Shown in pieces: positions 16,368 to 25,319 of a DNA stretch of 64,000 nt (the stretch's first letter is position 1; the number at the start of each line of letters is the position of its first letter). Location of the stretch: NCBI RefSeq assembly GCF_001975985.1, contig NZ_MTQF01000007.1, forward strand, positions 248,001 to 312,000, written 5' to 3'. The DNA comes from [Flexibacter] sp. ATCC 35103 (lineage in GTDB: Bacteria; Bacteroidota; Bacteroidia; Flavobacteriales; Flavobacteriaceae). Made by a program: the position numbers and the translations under genes. The notes beneath the pieces are model-generated. The model was not told the DNA's origin. It did not search any database and saw only the letters and a program-made list of their open reading frames with translations.

Positions 16368-17066
16368 TTATTGCAGTTGTTTTTTTAAGTCTTTTTCGCT
16401 GATAAAGCCCGTTGTTTTCCATTGTACGGCTTTGTTTTCGTATAATACAATTGTTGGTAATTGGTCAATTTTTAGCTGATTTGCCAATGTTTTGTTTTTA
16501 TCAACATCAATTCTAATAATGGTTACTTTGTCTGCCATATCTTTTTGCATTGTTAAAAGAAATGGTTCCATTTGTTTGCATGGTCCGCACCACACCGCAT
16601 AAAAATCTACCAGAACCTTTTTGTCGGAATTTAATAAATCATTAAAATCATTCATAGACATTCCGGCTTCAACTTCTGCAGGAATTCCAAATCCTTCTTC
16701 GTTCCAGTTCAGGAAACCACCATCTAATTCGTAAACATTCGTAAAGCCTAATTCGCTTAGTTTTGCTGCTGCTTTTTTACTTCTTCCTCCGCTAAGGCAA
16801 TACACAAAAACAGGTTTCGATTTGTCGAAAGCTGCTGCTTTTGTTTCGAAATCGTCACTATTCCAGTTTACATTTTTGGCGTTTTCTATATGATCAGATT
16901 CGAATTCATCCGGAGTTCGAACGTCTAAAATTTGTGGATGATCAGTTGTTTTAATTTTTTCTGCAAATTCTTTTGGAGCAATGGATTCAACAGAATCAGG
17001 CTTTTTTTCGTTGCAGGAAAAGAATGCAATTGAAACTAGCAGGAATAAAATTTTGGGGAATTTCAT
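16368..17066 (-). CDS. Rhodanese-thioredoxin fusion lipoprotein
   Basis: A 232-residue two-domain protein. A lipoprotein signal ends at Cys18 (SIAFFSC), placing it in the envelope. A rhodanese domain (about 28-128) has its active cysteine at Cys90 in VYCLSGGRSKKA. A thioredoxin domain (about 135-232) carries WCGPC at 159-163 (Cys160, Cys163). The linked domains suggest transfer of sulfane sulfur or thiol oxidants from rhodanese to thioredoxin in the periplasm. No partner such as DsbD is adjacent. It is the first gene of a two-gene unit with DUF2461. Confidence 0.9.
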   Translation of the reverse strand: MKFPKILFLLVSIAFFSCNEKKPDSVESIAPKEFAEKIKTTDHPQILDVRTPDEFESDHIENAKNVNWNSDDFETKAAAFDKSKPVFVYCLSGGRSKKAAAKLSELGFTNVYELDGGFLNWNEEGFGIPAEVEAGMSMNDFNDLLNSDKKVLVDFYAVWCGPCKQMEPFLLTMQKDMADKVTIIRIDVDKNKTLANQLKIDQLPTIVLYENKAVQWKTTGFISEKDLKKQLQ

Positions 17067-17568
17067 AATACTCGATTTTTAAAATGGTATCGCTAAAGTA
17101 GTGATTTTTCAATTTTGAACTCTTAATAGAAAGTGAAATAAAAACGTTGATCACGAATTTCATGAATTAGTGCGAATTATTAAATAATCTTTTAGGCGCT
17201 TAGCTTTGACAAAGTTTTTCGTTTAAAACTAGTATTCGCATTTTTGTTATCGCGATTTCCATAATAAAAGCAAATATTTTTTTCAGGAGCTTATCCCGCT
17301 ATCCGTTTCAATCTTTTGTGGCGAACACCGCCACAAAAGGATTTTCACTTCTATCGGGGCTAGGGCAATCATTTTTATAAGAATATTTTCGTATGGTTTG
17401 TCATCTCGAGGAACGAGAGATCACACACGAAACTCGACAAAGATTGTTGATTTTCTTTGCGGAGTTTCTAGTGTGATCCTTCCTGCGTCAGGATGACAAT
17501 ATTGTGGTTACTTTGTCAAAGTTTTGAAATCCAGTTAAATCTTTTTAATCTGTGGCAAAAAAAACTCC
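17067..17568. other. 502-bp gene-free region packed with dispersed repeats
   Basis: No ORF of note. From left to right: a short inverted repeat CACGAATT...AATTAGTG (about 17152-17172); a perfect hairpin CTTTTGTGGCG/CGCCACAAAAG (17313-17339) within a TATCCCGCTATCCG-type repeat; the 100-bp MITE-like element (17399-17498); and a half copy of the CCACAGATTAA repeat (about 17543-17560). It lies between recF and the rhodanese-thioredoxin gene and looks like a landing zone for small repeats. Confidence 0.7.
17399..17498. mobile_element. MITE-like 100-bp element, diverged copy
   Basis: The left end (17399-17426) matches the 28-bp end of the 48979-49078 element with two differences. The right end (17471-17498) starts GTGTGATC and ends GATGACA but is diverged between. 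Both elements are exactly 100 bp long and share an internal GACAAAGATTG block in opposite orientation. No transposase is encoded and no target-site duplication is evident. Confidence 0.6.
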
Positions 17569-18648
17569 TTATAAATTAAATATCTTATAACTCTGATGTG
17601 TCGATTTTACAATCGCTTCGGTACGTTCCGGATGTGTATCTGAAATAAAAAGTTGGCCAAAAGTTTCGCTATTGACCATTTCGATGATTTTAGCAACACG
17701 GCTTTCGTCAAGTTTGTCAAAAATATCATCAAATAATAAAAGAGGTTTTACGCCGCTTTGTTTTTTTAGAAATTCAAACTGAGCTAATTTCAAGGCAATC
17801 AAAAATGATTTTTGCTGACCTTGCGATCCGAATTTTTTTATGGGATGTGAATCAATCTCAAAAGATAGATCATCTTTATGAATACCCACACTGGTATAAT
17901 GCAGCGCACGATCTTTATTAATGTTTTCCTGTAAAAGTGTCAACAGGTCTTTTTCGAACAAATGACTTTCATAAACCAGTTGCACCGTTTCTTCAGATCC
18001 GGTTATGGCGTGATGATGTACATTAAATATAGGTATGAATTGTTCCAGGAAATCTTTTCGTTTTTCAAAAATCGATTTTCCAAAACTATTTAGTTGCTCA
18101 TTATATATAGATAATGTGTCGTTGTCGAAAGTGTGATTTAAAGCAAAATATTTCAGTAATGCATTTCGCTGCACAATGACTTTCTGGTATTGAATAAGCT
18201 GATGCAAATAAGTTGAGTCTAATTGCGAGATCACACTATCCATAAATTTACGGCGTGTTTCGCTTCCTTCTACAATTAAATCGCGATCAGCAGGCGAAAT
18301 AATAACTAACGGAATAAACCCAATATGATCAGAAAACTTATCGTAAGCTTTTCCGTTCCTCTTTAATATTTTCTTTTGTCCTTTTTTTAAACTGCAAACA
18401 ATTTGCTCTGTTCGGTCATTTTTTTCCAGTTCAGCATCAATTACAAAAAACTCTTCTCCGTGTTTGATATTTTGTACGGCTAATGGGTTAAAATAACTTT
18501 TTCCGTAAGCGAGATGATAAATGGCATCAAGCACATTGGTTTTGCCAATTCCGTTTTTACCCACAAAACAATTGATCTTGTGGTCAAAATCAAAACTGAC
18601 TTCGGAGAAATTTTTATAATTGAATAAAGAAATTTTGTTTAAATACAT
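17569..18648 (-). CDS. recF: DNA replication and repair protein RecF
   Basis: A 359-residue SMC-like ATPase that loads RecA at gapped DNA with RecO and RecR. Walker A is GKNGIGKTN (30-38), the ABC signature is in GSQGQQKSFLIALKLAQ, and Walker B is LLLFDDIFDKLDE followed by the His switch in FISDTHPER. Length is normal. dnaA, dnaN and gyrB are not adjacent, which is usual in Bacteroidota. The gene is transcribed away from the TPR/ribH operon. Confidence 0.95.
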   Translation of the reverse strand: MYLNKISLFNYKNFSEVSFDFDHKINCFVGKNGIGKTNVLDAIYHLAYGKSYFNPLAVQNIKHGEEFFVIDAELEKNDRTEQIVCSLKKGQKKILKRNGKAYDKFSDHIGFIPLVIISPADRDLIVEGSETRRKFMDSVISQLDSTYLHQLIQYQKVIVQRNALLKYFALNHTFDNDTLSIYNEQLNSFGKSIFEKRKDFLEQFIPIFNVHHHAITGSEETVQLVYESHLFEKDLLTLLQENINKDRALHYTSVGIHKDDLSFEIDSHPIKKFGSQGQQKSFLIALKLAQFEFLKKQSGVKPLLLFDDIFDKLDESRVAKIIEMVNSETFGQLFISDTHPERTEAIVKSTHQSYKIFNL

Positions 18649-19037
18649 TTTTTAGGGACTGGTAAGAACAAATTTAGTGCTTTAGAATATAAAAGTTCCT
18701 CTTGTTGATTAAGTTTTCTTCTGCAGATTAAAGATTTAAATGATTTTTACCGTAATTGAAATCGTATCAAAACTGAATTTGTAAAATCCAAAGCTGAAAT
18801 TATAATAATAACGACAGAAAAATGGTGTTTTGAATTGCAAAAAATTGAGCCTGCAAAATTACCAAAAATATCCAAATAATTAGGCTTTCGGCTGATTTCA
18901 GTGGGATTTATTTTGCTGTGAAACAGAAAGAAGGAGCCGTTTAGTGAATTATTTTTTTAAAATGGATATAAATTTACTTTTTTTTGCTTTAGTTTCAATA
19001 AAAATTTTATTTTTGCCGTTCACTAAATTAATTTTAA
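18649..19037. other. Intergenic region between divergent recF and the TPR gene
   Basis: This 389-bp AT-rich stretch separates divergent genes. The only clear signal is the promoter at 18983-19015. I see no terminator, small ORF or RNA gene. Confidence 0.5.
18983..19015 (+). promoter_or_regulatory. Promoter of the TPR-ribH unit
   Basis: TTTG (18983-18986) and TATTTTTG (19008-19015) are spaced by 21 bp, a full match to the Bacteroidota TTTG/TAnnTTTG pattern. The start codon is 22 nt downstream at 19038. Confidence 0.65.
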
Positions 19038-19823
19038 ATGGCTACTTACAATAAAAGAGGATATAAAGCACCAAAAGAAAAGGAAGTTAAAGAAGAAGTT
19101 GTCAATGAAGAACAACAAGTAATTCTTGATGGAAAAAACAGCACAACAGCTGACGTTTTTTCTAAATTAGATGAAACTGCTTCAAAAACTGAGGATTGGG
19201 TTGCTAAAAATCAAAAAATCATTATTGGTTTAGTTGCTGGTATTGCAGTTGCTACTATTGGATATTTGGCTTACCAAAAATTCATCGAAGCTCCTAAACA
19301 AGACGAAGCTGCAAGTGAAATGTTTGTTGCACAACAAAATTTTGACAAAGCAACAAACGGTGTAGCTAGCGATTCATTATATAAATTAGCATTGAATGGT
19401 TCTGAAGGTAAATTTGGATTCATAAAAATTGCTGATGAATATTCTGGAACTGATGCAGGAAATTTAGCGAACTATTATGCTGGTATGGCATATTTGAATA
19501 CAGGTAAATTTGATGAGGCAATTAAATATTTAGGTAATTTTAAATCTAAAGAAGCTATCGTTAATGCTTTGGCAATTGGTGGAATTGGAGATGCTTATTC
19601 TCAAAAAAACCAACAAAAAGAAGCTTTAGACTATTATGTAAAAGCTGCTGAATCTAACAAAAACGATTTTACAACTCCTCGTTTCTTATTAAAAGCGGGT
19701 AAAACTGCGTTGGCTTTAGGTCAAAAAGAAGACGCGTTGAAATATTTAACAGATATTAAAGAAAACTACGATACAACTCCTGAAGCTGCTTCTGTTGATG
19801 TATTAATTGGATTAGCGCAATAA
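19038..19823 (+). CDS. Single-pass membrane TPR protein (YfgM/YbgF-like)
   Basis: A 261-residue protein with a charged N-terminal cytoplasmic segment (about 1-58) and one transmembrane helix (about 60-79, IIIGLVAGIAVATIGYLAY). The periplasmic part is of TPR type, with repeats around LANYYAGMAYLNTGKFDEAI and IGDAYSQKNQQKEALDYYV. This resembles YfgM-type SecYEG ancillary proteins and is often annotated as tetratricopeptide or YbgF-like in flavobacteria. It lies 66 nt before ribH in the same direction. The exact partner is not visible. Confidence 0.82.
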   Translation: MATYNKRGYKAPKEKEVKEEVVNEEQQVILDGKNSTTADVFSKLDETASKTEDWVAKNQKIIIGLVAGIAVATIGYLAYQKFIEAPKQDEAASEMFVAQQNFDKATNGVASDSLYKLALNGSEGKFGFIKIADEYSGTDAGNLANYYAGMAYLNTGKFDEAIKYLGNFKSKEAIVNALAIGGIGDAYSQKNQQKEALDYYVKAAESNKNDFTTPRFLLKAGKTALALGQKEDALKYLTDIKENYDTTPEAASVDVLIGLAQ

Positions 19824-19889
19824 TAATTTTAGATTTTAGATTTAAGATTGTAGATTTGTATTTGAGAAATTAAAATCTAAAATATAAAG

Positions 19890-20462
19890 ATGGCTACCGA
19901 AAATAAAAACTTATCAGAATACGATAAAAACACGATCCCAAATGCGAAAGACTTTCGATTTGGGATTGTTGTTTCTGAGTGGAATGAAACTATAACTGAA
20001 GGACTTTACAATGGAGCTTTTGATGCTTTGACGGATTGTGATGTTCCTGCTCAACAAATTATTCGCTGGAATGTTCCGGGAAGTTTTGAGCTGATCTATG
20101 GCGCAAAAAAAATGCTGCAAACTCAAAATGTAGATGCAGTAATTGTTATTGGATGTGTAATTCAGGGACAAACCAAGCATTTTGATTTTGTTTGCGAAGG
20201 CGTAACACAAGGAATTAAAGATTTGAATGTTCAAACTGATATTCCGGTTATTTTTTGCGTGCTGACAGATAATAACATACAACAGTCAATTGACAGAAGT
20301 GGAGGAATTCACGGAAACAAAGGGACCGAAGCAGCAATCGCAGCAATAAAAATGGCTTATATCCGCCAGCAAGCTTCGATGTCGCACCCATTTAATCAGC
20401 CTTTGTTGTCTTCTGGAGCAATCCAAATAGAAGAAACTCCTATAAAAATAGAAAAAGAATAA
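19890..20462 (+). CDS. ribH: 6,7-dimethyl-8-ribityllumazine synthase
   Basis: A 190-residue lumazine synthase that condenses 5-amino-6-ribitylaminouracil with dihydroxybutanone phosphate in riboflavin synthesis. Motifs are SEWNETITEGLYNGA (29-43), VPGSFELIYGAKK (62-74), GCVIQGQTKHFDFV with the catalytic His97, and GIHGNKGTEAA. The protein is about 30 residues longer than the typical 155-160, with a short extension at each end; the C-terminal tail is polar and probably disordered. No FMN riboswitch is visible upstream. A strong terminator follows. Confidence 0.95.
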   Translation: MATENKNLSEYDKNTIPNAKDFRFGIVVSEWNETITEGLYNGAFDALTDCDVPAQQIIRWNVPGSFELIYGAKKMLQTQNVDAVIVIGCVIQGQTKHFDFVCEGVTQGIKDLNVQTDIPVIFCVLTDNNIQQSIDRSGGIHGNKGTEAAIAAIKMAYIRQQASMSHPFNQPLLSSGAIQIEETPIKIEKE

Positions 20463-20485
20463 AACACAATTGTTTTAAAAATACT

Positions 20486-20519
20486 AAAACCTATACTGTG
20501 TAAAAATAGTATAGGTTTT
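20486..20519 (+). terminator. Rho-independent terminator of ribH
   Basis: Perfect 12-bp arms AAAACCTATACT (20486-20497) and AGTATAGGTTTT (20508-20519), with a 10-nt loop followed by a long T run. Confidence 0.9.
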
Positions 20520-20567
20520 TTGTTTTTTTTATGACTAATGAAGATCTAAAACCACATGGAAATTCAT

Positions 20568-20575
20568 TAAATTTG
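20568..20575 (+). promoter_or_regulatory. -7 box upstream of mutL
   Basis: TAAATTTG matches TAnnTTTG. No TTTG -33 element stands at 18-22 bp upstream. If used, the leader before mutL would be about 100 nt. Confidence 0.4.
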
Positions 20576-20681
20576 TAGACATTGGTTGAAAATACCAGAA
20601 AAAAATTAACAGTATCAATCTGAGATTTTTACAACACGTTAAACACAATTAAACAATAAACTCTTAAATAATAATTTCTTA

Positions 20682-22598
20682 ATGTCCAGTATTATTCAAT
20701 TACTTCCTGATCATGTTGCTAACCAAATTGCCGCTGGAGAGGTAGTTCAAAGACCTGCTTCAGTTGTAAAAGAGCTGTTAGAAAATGCTGTTGATGCCAA
20801 AGCAACTGACATTAAGTTGATTATTAAAGATGCCGGGAAATCTTTGGTTCAGGTTATCGATAATGGTTTAGGAATGAGTGTTACAGATGCACGCTTGTGT
20901 TTTGAGCGTCATGCGACTTCTAAGATTCGTCAGGCCGAAGATTTATTTTCATTATGTACAAAAGGATTTCGTGGTGAAGCACTGGCTTCTATCGCGGCAA
21001 TTGCCCATATGGAAATGAAAACAAAGCAGGATCAGGATGAACTAGGAACGCACATTATAATTGAAGGAAGTAAATTTGTATCGCAGGAAGTGGCGGTTTT
21101 ACCAAAAGGAACGTCATTTGCCGTAAAAAATTTATTTTTTAATATTCCGGCACGTCGTAATTTTCTGAAATCTGATACAGTCGAATTTCGCCATGTTATG
21201 GATGAGTTTCAGCGTGTAGCTTTGGCACACCCAAATATTCATTTTACATTTTATCATAACGGAAGCGAAATGTATAATTTGCCTGCCGCAGGATATCGCC
21301 AGCGTATTGTTGGCATTATGTCCGGTAAAACCAATGAAAAATTAGTACCGGTTAATGAAGATACAGAGATTATCAATGTTCAGGGTTTTGTTTGCAAACC
21401 TGAATTCGCCAAGAAGAGCAGGGGAGAACAATTCTTTTTTGTAAATGATCGTTTTATAAAAAGCGGTTATCTGCATCATGCAGTAATGGCGGCTTATGAC
21501 GGACTTTTGAAAGATGGTTCGCAACCCAGTTATTTCTTATATCTGCAAGTTCCGCCCAATACCATCGATATCAACATTCATCCTACTAAAACAGAAATTA
21601 AGTTTGACGATGAGCAAGCATTATATGCTATTTTAAGAGCTTCTATCAAGCATAGTTTAGGACAATTTAATGTGGCTCCGGTTCTTGATTTTGATCGCGA
21701 TGCTAATTTAGATACGCCATACCATTATAAAGATTTAGAGGCTGAAACGCCTACTATTCAGGTTGACGGAACTTTTAATCCGTTTACAGATGATAAGACG
21801 AATCAGCATTATTCTAAAGCAGGTTCGGGATCTGGTTCCGGTTCAGGTTTTAGTTCAGGATCTGGTTCTGGTTCAAATTCATATTCCGGATATAATAAAA
21901 GAGTAGAACCAACGGCAAGTTGGGAAAGTTTATATGTTGGTTTAGAAACCGATACTATAGAAAGTTCGCCTTTCACATTCGAAAACGAAGAAGTTACTTC
22001 GTCACTATTTAATGATAATGAGGTAGAGCAAGCAAGTCAGGGAACGTATCAAATTCATAAAAAATATATTGTTTCGCCAATAAAATCCGGAATGGTAATC
22101 GTTGATCAGCAACGAGCACATCAGCGTATTTTATACGAACAATTTTTGTTGAATATGACTGTAAATCAGGCTTCAAGTCAGCAACTGTTGTTTCCTTTGA
22201 ATTTGTTTTATTCTTCGGATGAAATGACATTAATCGAAGAATTAAAACCTTCGTTAGAAACTACAGGTTTTGTTTTTGAACAGGCTCAGACAGATCATAT
22301 CGTAATTTCCGGAATTCCGGTAAATATTACCGAAAGTGAAGTTTCGATGGTAATAGAGCAATTATTAAGTGATTTGCAAGACGGAATCCCGGCAAGCAGT
22401 TACAGTCAGAATGATACAATTGCCAAATCTATGGCTAAAAGTTTAGCGGTTAAAACCGGATCTTATTTAACCGAAAAAGAACAAGATAATTTAGTAAACG
22501 GTTTGTTTGCTTGCAAAGACCCTAATATTTCACCTTTTCAAAAACCTACTTTCATCACCATGCGTGTTGAAGATATAGATAAAAAGTTTGCCTTATGA
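20682..22598 (+). CDS. mutL: DNA mismatch repair protein MutL
   Basis: A 638-residue GHKL ATPase that links MutS mismatch recognition to strand processing. The N-terminal ATPase motifs are intact: ELLENAVDA, DNGLGM and TKGFRGEALASI. A Gly-Ser tract lies at about 381-405 in the interdomain linker. In the C-terminal domain the endonuclease motif normally written DQHA(X)2E(X)4E reads DQQRAHQRILYE from Asp475, losing the canonical His and first Glu. The CPHGRP zinc-site motif reads SPFQKP. So this MutL may lack the nicking activity expected where mutH is absent. The gene overlaps the downstream rhomboid gene (ATGA). Confidence 0.94.
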   Translation: MSSIIQLLPDHVANQIAAGEVVQRPASVVKELLENAVDAKATDIKLIIKDAGKSLVQVIDNGLGMSVTDARLCFERHATSKIRQAEDLFSLCTKGFRGEALASIAAIAHMEMKTKQDQDELGTHIIIEGSKFVSQEVAVLPKGTSFAVKNLFFNIPARRNFLKSDTVEFRHVMDEFQRVALAHPNIHFTFYHNGSEMYNLPAAGYRQRIVGIMSGKTNEKLVPVNEDTEIINVQGFVCKPEFAKKSRGEQFFFVNDRFIKSGYLHHAVMAAYDGLLKDGSQPSYFLYLQVPPNTIDINIHPTKTEIKFDDEQALYAILRASIKHSLGQFNVAPVLDFDRDANLDTPYHYKDLEAETPTIQVDGTFNPFTDDKTNQHYSKAGSGSGSGSGFSSGSGSGSNSYSGYNKRVEPTASWESLYVGLETDTIESSPFTFENEEVTSSLFNDNEVEQASQGTYQIHKKYIVSPIKSGMVIVDQQRAHQRILYEQFLLNMTVNQASSQQLLFPLNLFYSSDEMTLIEELKPSLETTGFVFEQAQTDHIVISGIPVNITESEVSMVIEQLLSDLQDGIPASSYSQNDTIAKSMAKSLAVKTGSYLTEKEQDNLVNGLFACKDPNISPFQKPTFITMRVEDIDKKFAL

Positions 22599-23344
22599 TG
22601 AAAATAACTCCCGTAGTAAAACAATTATTGATAATCAATATCATTTTCTTTATCGGTTCTCAATTAGTACCGGTTTCGTATGAATATCTGGCACTTTTTT
22701 TTCCTGAAAATCCGGGGTTTAAATTTTGGCAGCCTATTACTCATATGTTTATGCATGGAGGATTTGCTCATATTGCGTTTAATATGTTTGCGCTCTATTC
22801 GTTTGGGTCTACACTGGAGCATTTTTGGGGCGGAAAGAAATTTTTGTTTTTCTATATTTCATGTGGTTTAGGTGCAGCCCTGGTTAACTTTGCGGTTAAT
22901 TATTATTTTTACCAGGATAGTTTAAATATTTTACTGGCAAATGGTTTTAATAAAACGGATATTCTTAGTTTATTAAATGAAGGTAAAATTGATACAAGAT
23001 GGCAGCAAATATTAACTGTTTCTGAATTTAAACATTTTACCGAAGCTTATTTAGGAACTGTAATTGGTGCATCCGGTGCTGTTTATGGATTGCTTATTGC
23101 CTTTACTTTTATGTTTCCAAATGCTGAATTAGGAATTATGTTTATACCAATTCCTATCAAAGCAAAATATTTTGTACCTGTTTATATGCTTCTGTTTGAT
23201 GGTTTCTTTGGTATTTTTGGAAGTTCGTTTATGGGAATTGAATCTGGAATTGCGCATTATGCCCACATTGGCGGTGCTTTATTTGGATTTTTAATCATGT
23301 GGTACTGGAAAAAGAATCAGTTTAATAATAATCGTTGGAATTAA
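22595..23344 (+). CDS. Rhomboid-family intramembrane serine protease 1
   Basis: A 249-residue polytopic membrane protein. The catalytic serine is Ser160 in GASGAVYG and the catalytic histidine is His224 in AHIGGALFG. The HGGFAHIAFNMFALYSFG segment (about 54-71) is the conserved TM2 region. It starts in the mutL stop (ATGA; an alternative ATG is 3 nt later), so it is translationally coupled to mutL. An extended loop (about 105-150) sits before the catalytic helix. Substrates are unknown. Confidence 0.9.
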   Translation: MMKITPVVKQLLIINIIFFIGSQLVPVSYEYLALFFPENPGFKFWQPITHMFMHGGFAHIAFNMFALYSFGSTLEHFWGGKKFLFFYISCGLGAALVNFAVNYYFYQDSLNILLANGFNKTDILSLLNEGKIDTRWQQILTVSEFKHFTEAYLGTVIGASGAVYGLLIAFTFMFPNAELGIMFIPIPIKAKYFVPVYMLLFDGFFGIFGSSFMGIESGIAHYAHIGGALFGFLIMWYWKKNQFNNNRWN

Positions 23345-23387
23345 TTTTTAACTTTAATATCGCAAATAAAAACCAAAAAGAGATTTT

Positions 23388-24248
23388 ATGAATATTCTTG
23401 ACGATTTAAAACTACAATATAGATTGGGCGGTGTTGCAATGCGTGTTATTTATTGGAATATCGCATGTTTCCTAATTTCTTTAGTATTCTTCTATCAATA
23501 TTCAGGTGGCGGTTTTGTATATCCTAATTGGGTTGCTTTATCATCAGATCCTAATGTGTTTTTATTTAAGCCCTGGACATTCCTTACGTATGCCTTTTTT
23601 CATGCGTCATTCCTGCATTTGTTATTTAATATGATGGTTTTGAACTTTGCAAGTAATTTGTTCCTGACCTTTTTTACTCAAAAACAATATTTAGGATTGT
23701 ACATTTTGGGAGCAATTTTCTCAGGTATTACCTTTGCGTTGAGTTTTTACTTCTCAAATATTGCAGGATCTATTGTTGGCGCATCTGCTGCTATTATGGC
23801 AATTCTGGTTGCAGTAACTACGTATCAGCCTTTAATGAATGTGCGTTTGCTGCTTATTGGCAATGTTAAACTGTGGCATATTACGGCGGTAATTTTGGTT
23901 CTGGATTTAATGCAGTTTCGTCTGGATAATACCGGCGGTCACATTTCGCATTTGGCCGGAGCACTTTTTGGTTTTATTTTTATAAAACTGCTTCAAAACG
24001 GTACAGATTTAAGTAAAATCATTTCAAGAACATTAGATTTTTTTACAAATCTTTTTAGAAAATCCCCTACGACCCCATTCACAAAAGTTCATAATTACAA
24101 AAAACCTACAGAAAGAGTTCCGTCAAGAATTGTTACGAAAGATAAAACGCAACAGCAAATTGATGAAATTTTAGACAAGATTAGCCAGTCAGGCTATGAT
24201 TGTTTGACAAAAGAAGAAAAAGAGTTTTTATTTAAAGCTGGAAAATAA
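23388..24248 (+). CDS. Rhomboid-family intramembrane serine protease 2
   Basis: A 286-residue second rhomboid, clearly different from the first. The catalytic serine is Ser133 in VGASAAIMA and the catalytic histidine is His188 in HISHLAGALFG. The TM2 region reads FFHASFLHLLFNMMVLNFA (70-88). After the last helix comes a cytosolic tail of about 80 residues. Its end, DEILDKISQSGYDCLTKEEKEFLFKAG, is the short C-terminal motif that Bacteroidota rhomboids share (DUF6576-like). It follows the first rhomboid by 43 nt in the mutL operon. Confidence 0.9.
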   Translation: MNILDDLKLQYRLGGVAMRVIYWNIACFLISLVFFYQYSGGGFVYPNWVALSSDPNVFLFKPWTFLTYAFFHASFLHLLFNMMVLNFASNLFLTFFTQKQYLGLYILGAIFSGITFALSFYFSNIAGSIVGASAAIMAILVAVTTYQPLMNVRLLLIGNVKLWHITAVILVLDLMQFRLDNTGGHISHLAGALFGFIFIKLLQNGTDLSKIISRTLDFFTNLFRKSPTTPFTKVHNYKKPTERVPSRIVTKDKTQQQIDEILDKISQSGYDCLTKEEKEFLFKAGK

Positions 24249-24266
24249 TCCTTTTAGCATAAAAAT

Positions 24267-25313
24267 ATGAAAAACCTTTCGTGGTTTAATAAAATAATGT
24301 TCTTTTTGAATATAGTGCTGACTGTAGTAACTTTTAGTATTTATATTTTGCCATTTTTAGCACCTAAAAGTTTTCCGCTTTTATCGGTGCTTACGCTGTT
24401 TATGCCCATCTTTTTTGTGCTGAACGGATTGTTCTTTGTTTATTGGGCAATTCAGTTTAAAAAGCGTCTTATATTATCCGGTCTGGTTTTGCTCACCGGA
24501 ATTACATTTATCAGTAAGTTTTATAAATTTTCTGCCAAAGAATATATAAAAGACGAAAAAGACTTTTCGATAATGAGTTATAATGTACGTCTTTTTAATG
24601 TCTTTAAATGGCTGGACCGTGATGATATCCCGTCTAATATAAAAGCTTTTATCGACGAAAAAGATCCTGATATTCTCTGTATTCAGGAATACTCAAACTC
24701 CGCTCATATCGACTTAAAAGTATATCCTCATCGATATATTTTTATTGATGGGAACCAGATTAAAACCGGACAAGCTATTTTTTCTAAATTTCCAATTATA
24801 AATGAAGGAAATATTATTTTTCCTAAGTCAGATAATAATGTCGTTTATGCTGATATAAAGCGTGGTAAAGATGTAATCAGGGTTTATAACATGCACTTGC
24901 AGTCAATCAAGATTTCGCCTGACGTAAGTGATATTTCTAATAATATAGATAATGTAAATCAGGAAAAATCACAGCTTATTTATACCAGGATAAGCAAAGG
25001 ATTCAGGCAACAGCAAGAACAAGCCGAGATCTTTAAAGAGAATATCAAAAAATGCAAAACTCCGTTTATTATTTGCGGAGACATGAATAACAGCCCATTT
25101 TCGTATGTATACCGAAGCATAAAGGGAAAACAAAAAGATGCTTTTGAAGAAGCGGGAGAAGGTTTTGGGGCAACTTATAAATTTAAATACTATCCCGCGA
25201 GAATTGATTATATTTTTACAGACAGTAAAATGAAAGTAAAACAATTTGAAAGTTTTCCTGATTTCGAAAATTCAGATCATTATCCAATCATGACAAGGCT
25301 CTCGATGGAATAA
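24267..25313 (+). CDS. Membrane-anchored endonuclease/exonuclease/phosphatase (EEP) family protein
   Basis: A 348-residue protein with about three N-terminal hydrophobic helices (about 8-85) and an EEP (DNase I-like) domain. Catalytic landmarks are Asn106 in SYNVRLF, Glu141 in CIQEYSN, GDMNNSPFSYVY, DYIFTD and SDHYPI. The active site looks complete and faces the periplasm if the helix count is odd. Family substrates range from nucleic acids to phospholipids, so the substrate is unassigned. It is last in the mutL-rhomboid-rhomboid run and converges on wbqC with a 6-nt gap and no terminator. Confidence 0.88.
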   Translation: MKNLSWFNKIMFFLNIVLTVVTFSIYILPFLAPKSFPLLSVLTLFMPIFFVLNGLFFVYWAIQFKKRLILSGLVLLTGITFISKFYKFSAKEYIKDEKDFSIMSYNVRLFNVFKWLDRDDIPSNIKAFIDEKDPDILCIQEYSNSAHIDLKVYPHRYIFIDGNQIKTGQAIFSKFPIINEGNIIFPKSDNNVVYADIKRGKDVIRVYNMHLQSIKISPDVSDISNNIDNVNQEKSQLIYTRISKGFRQQQEQAEIFKENIKKCKTPFIICGDMNNSPFSYVYRSIKGKQKDAFEEAGEGFGATYKFKYYPARIDYIFTDSKMKVKQFESFPDFENSDHYPIMTRLSME

Positions 25314-25319
25314 AATTTA

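Noticed and set aside
19824..19889. FMN riboswitch before ribH
   Set aside because: Only 66 nt separate the TPR gene and ribH, with no RFN-element conserved segments.
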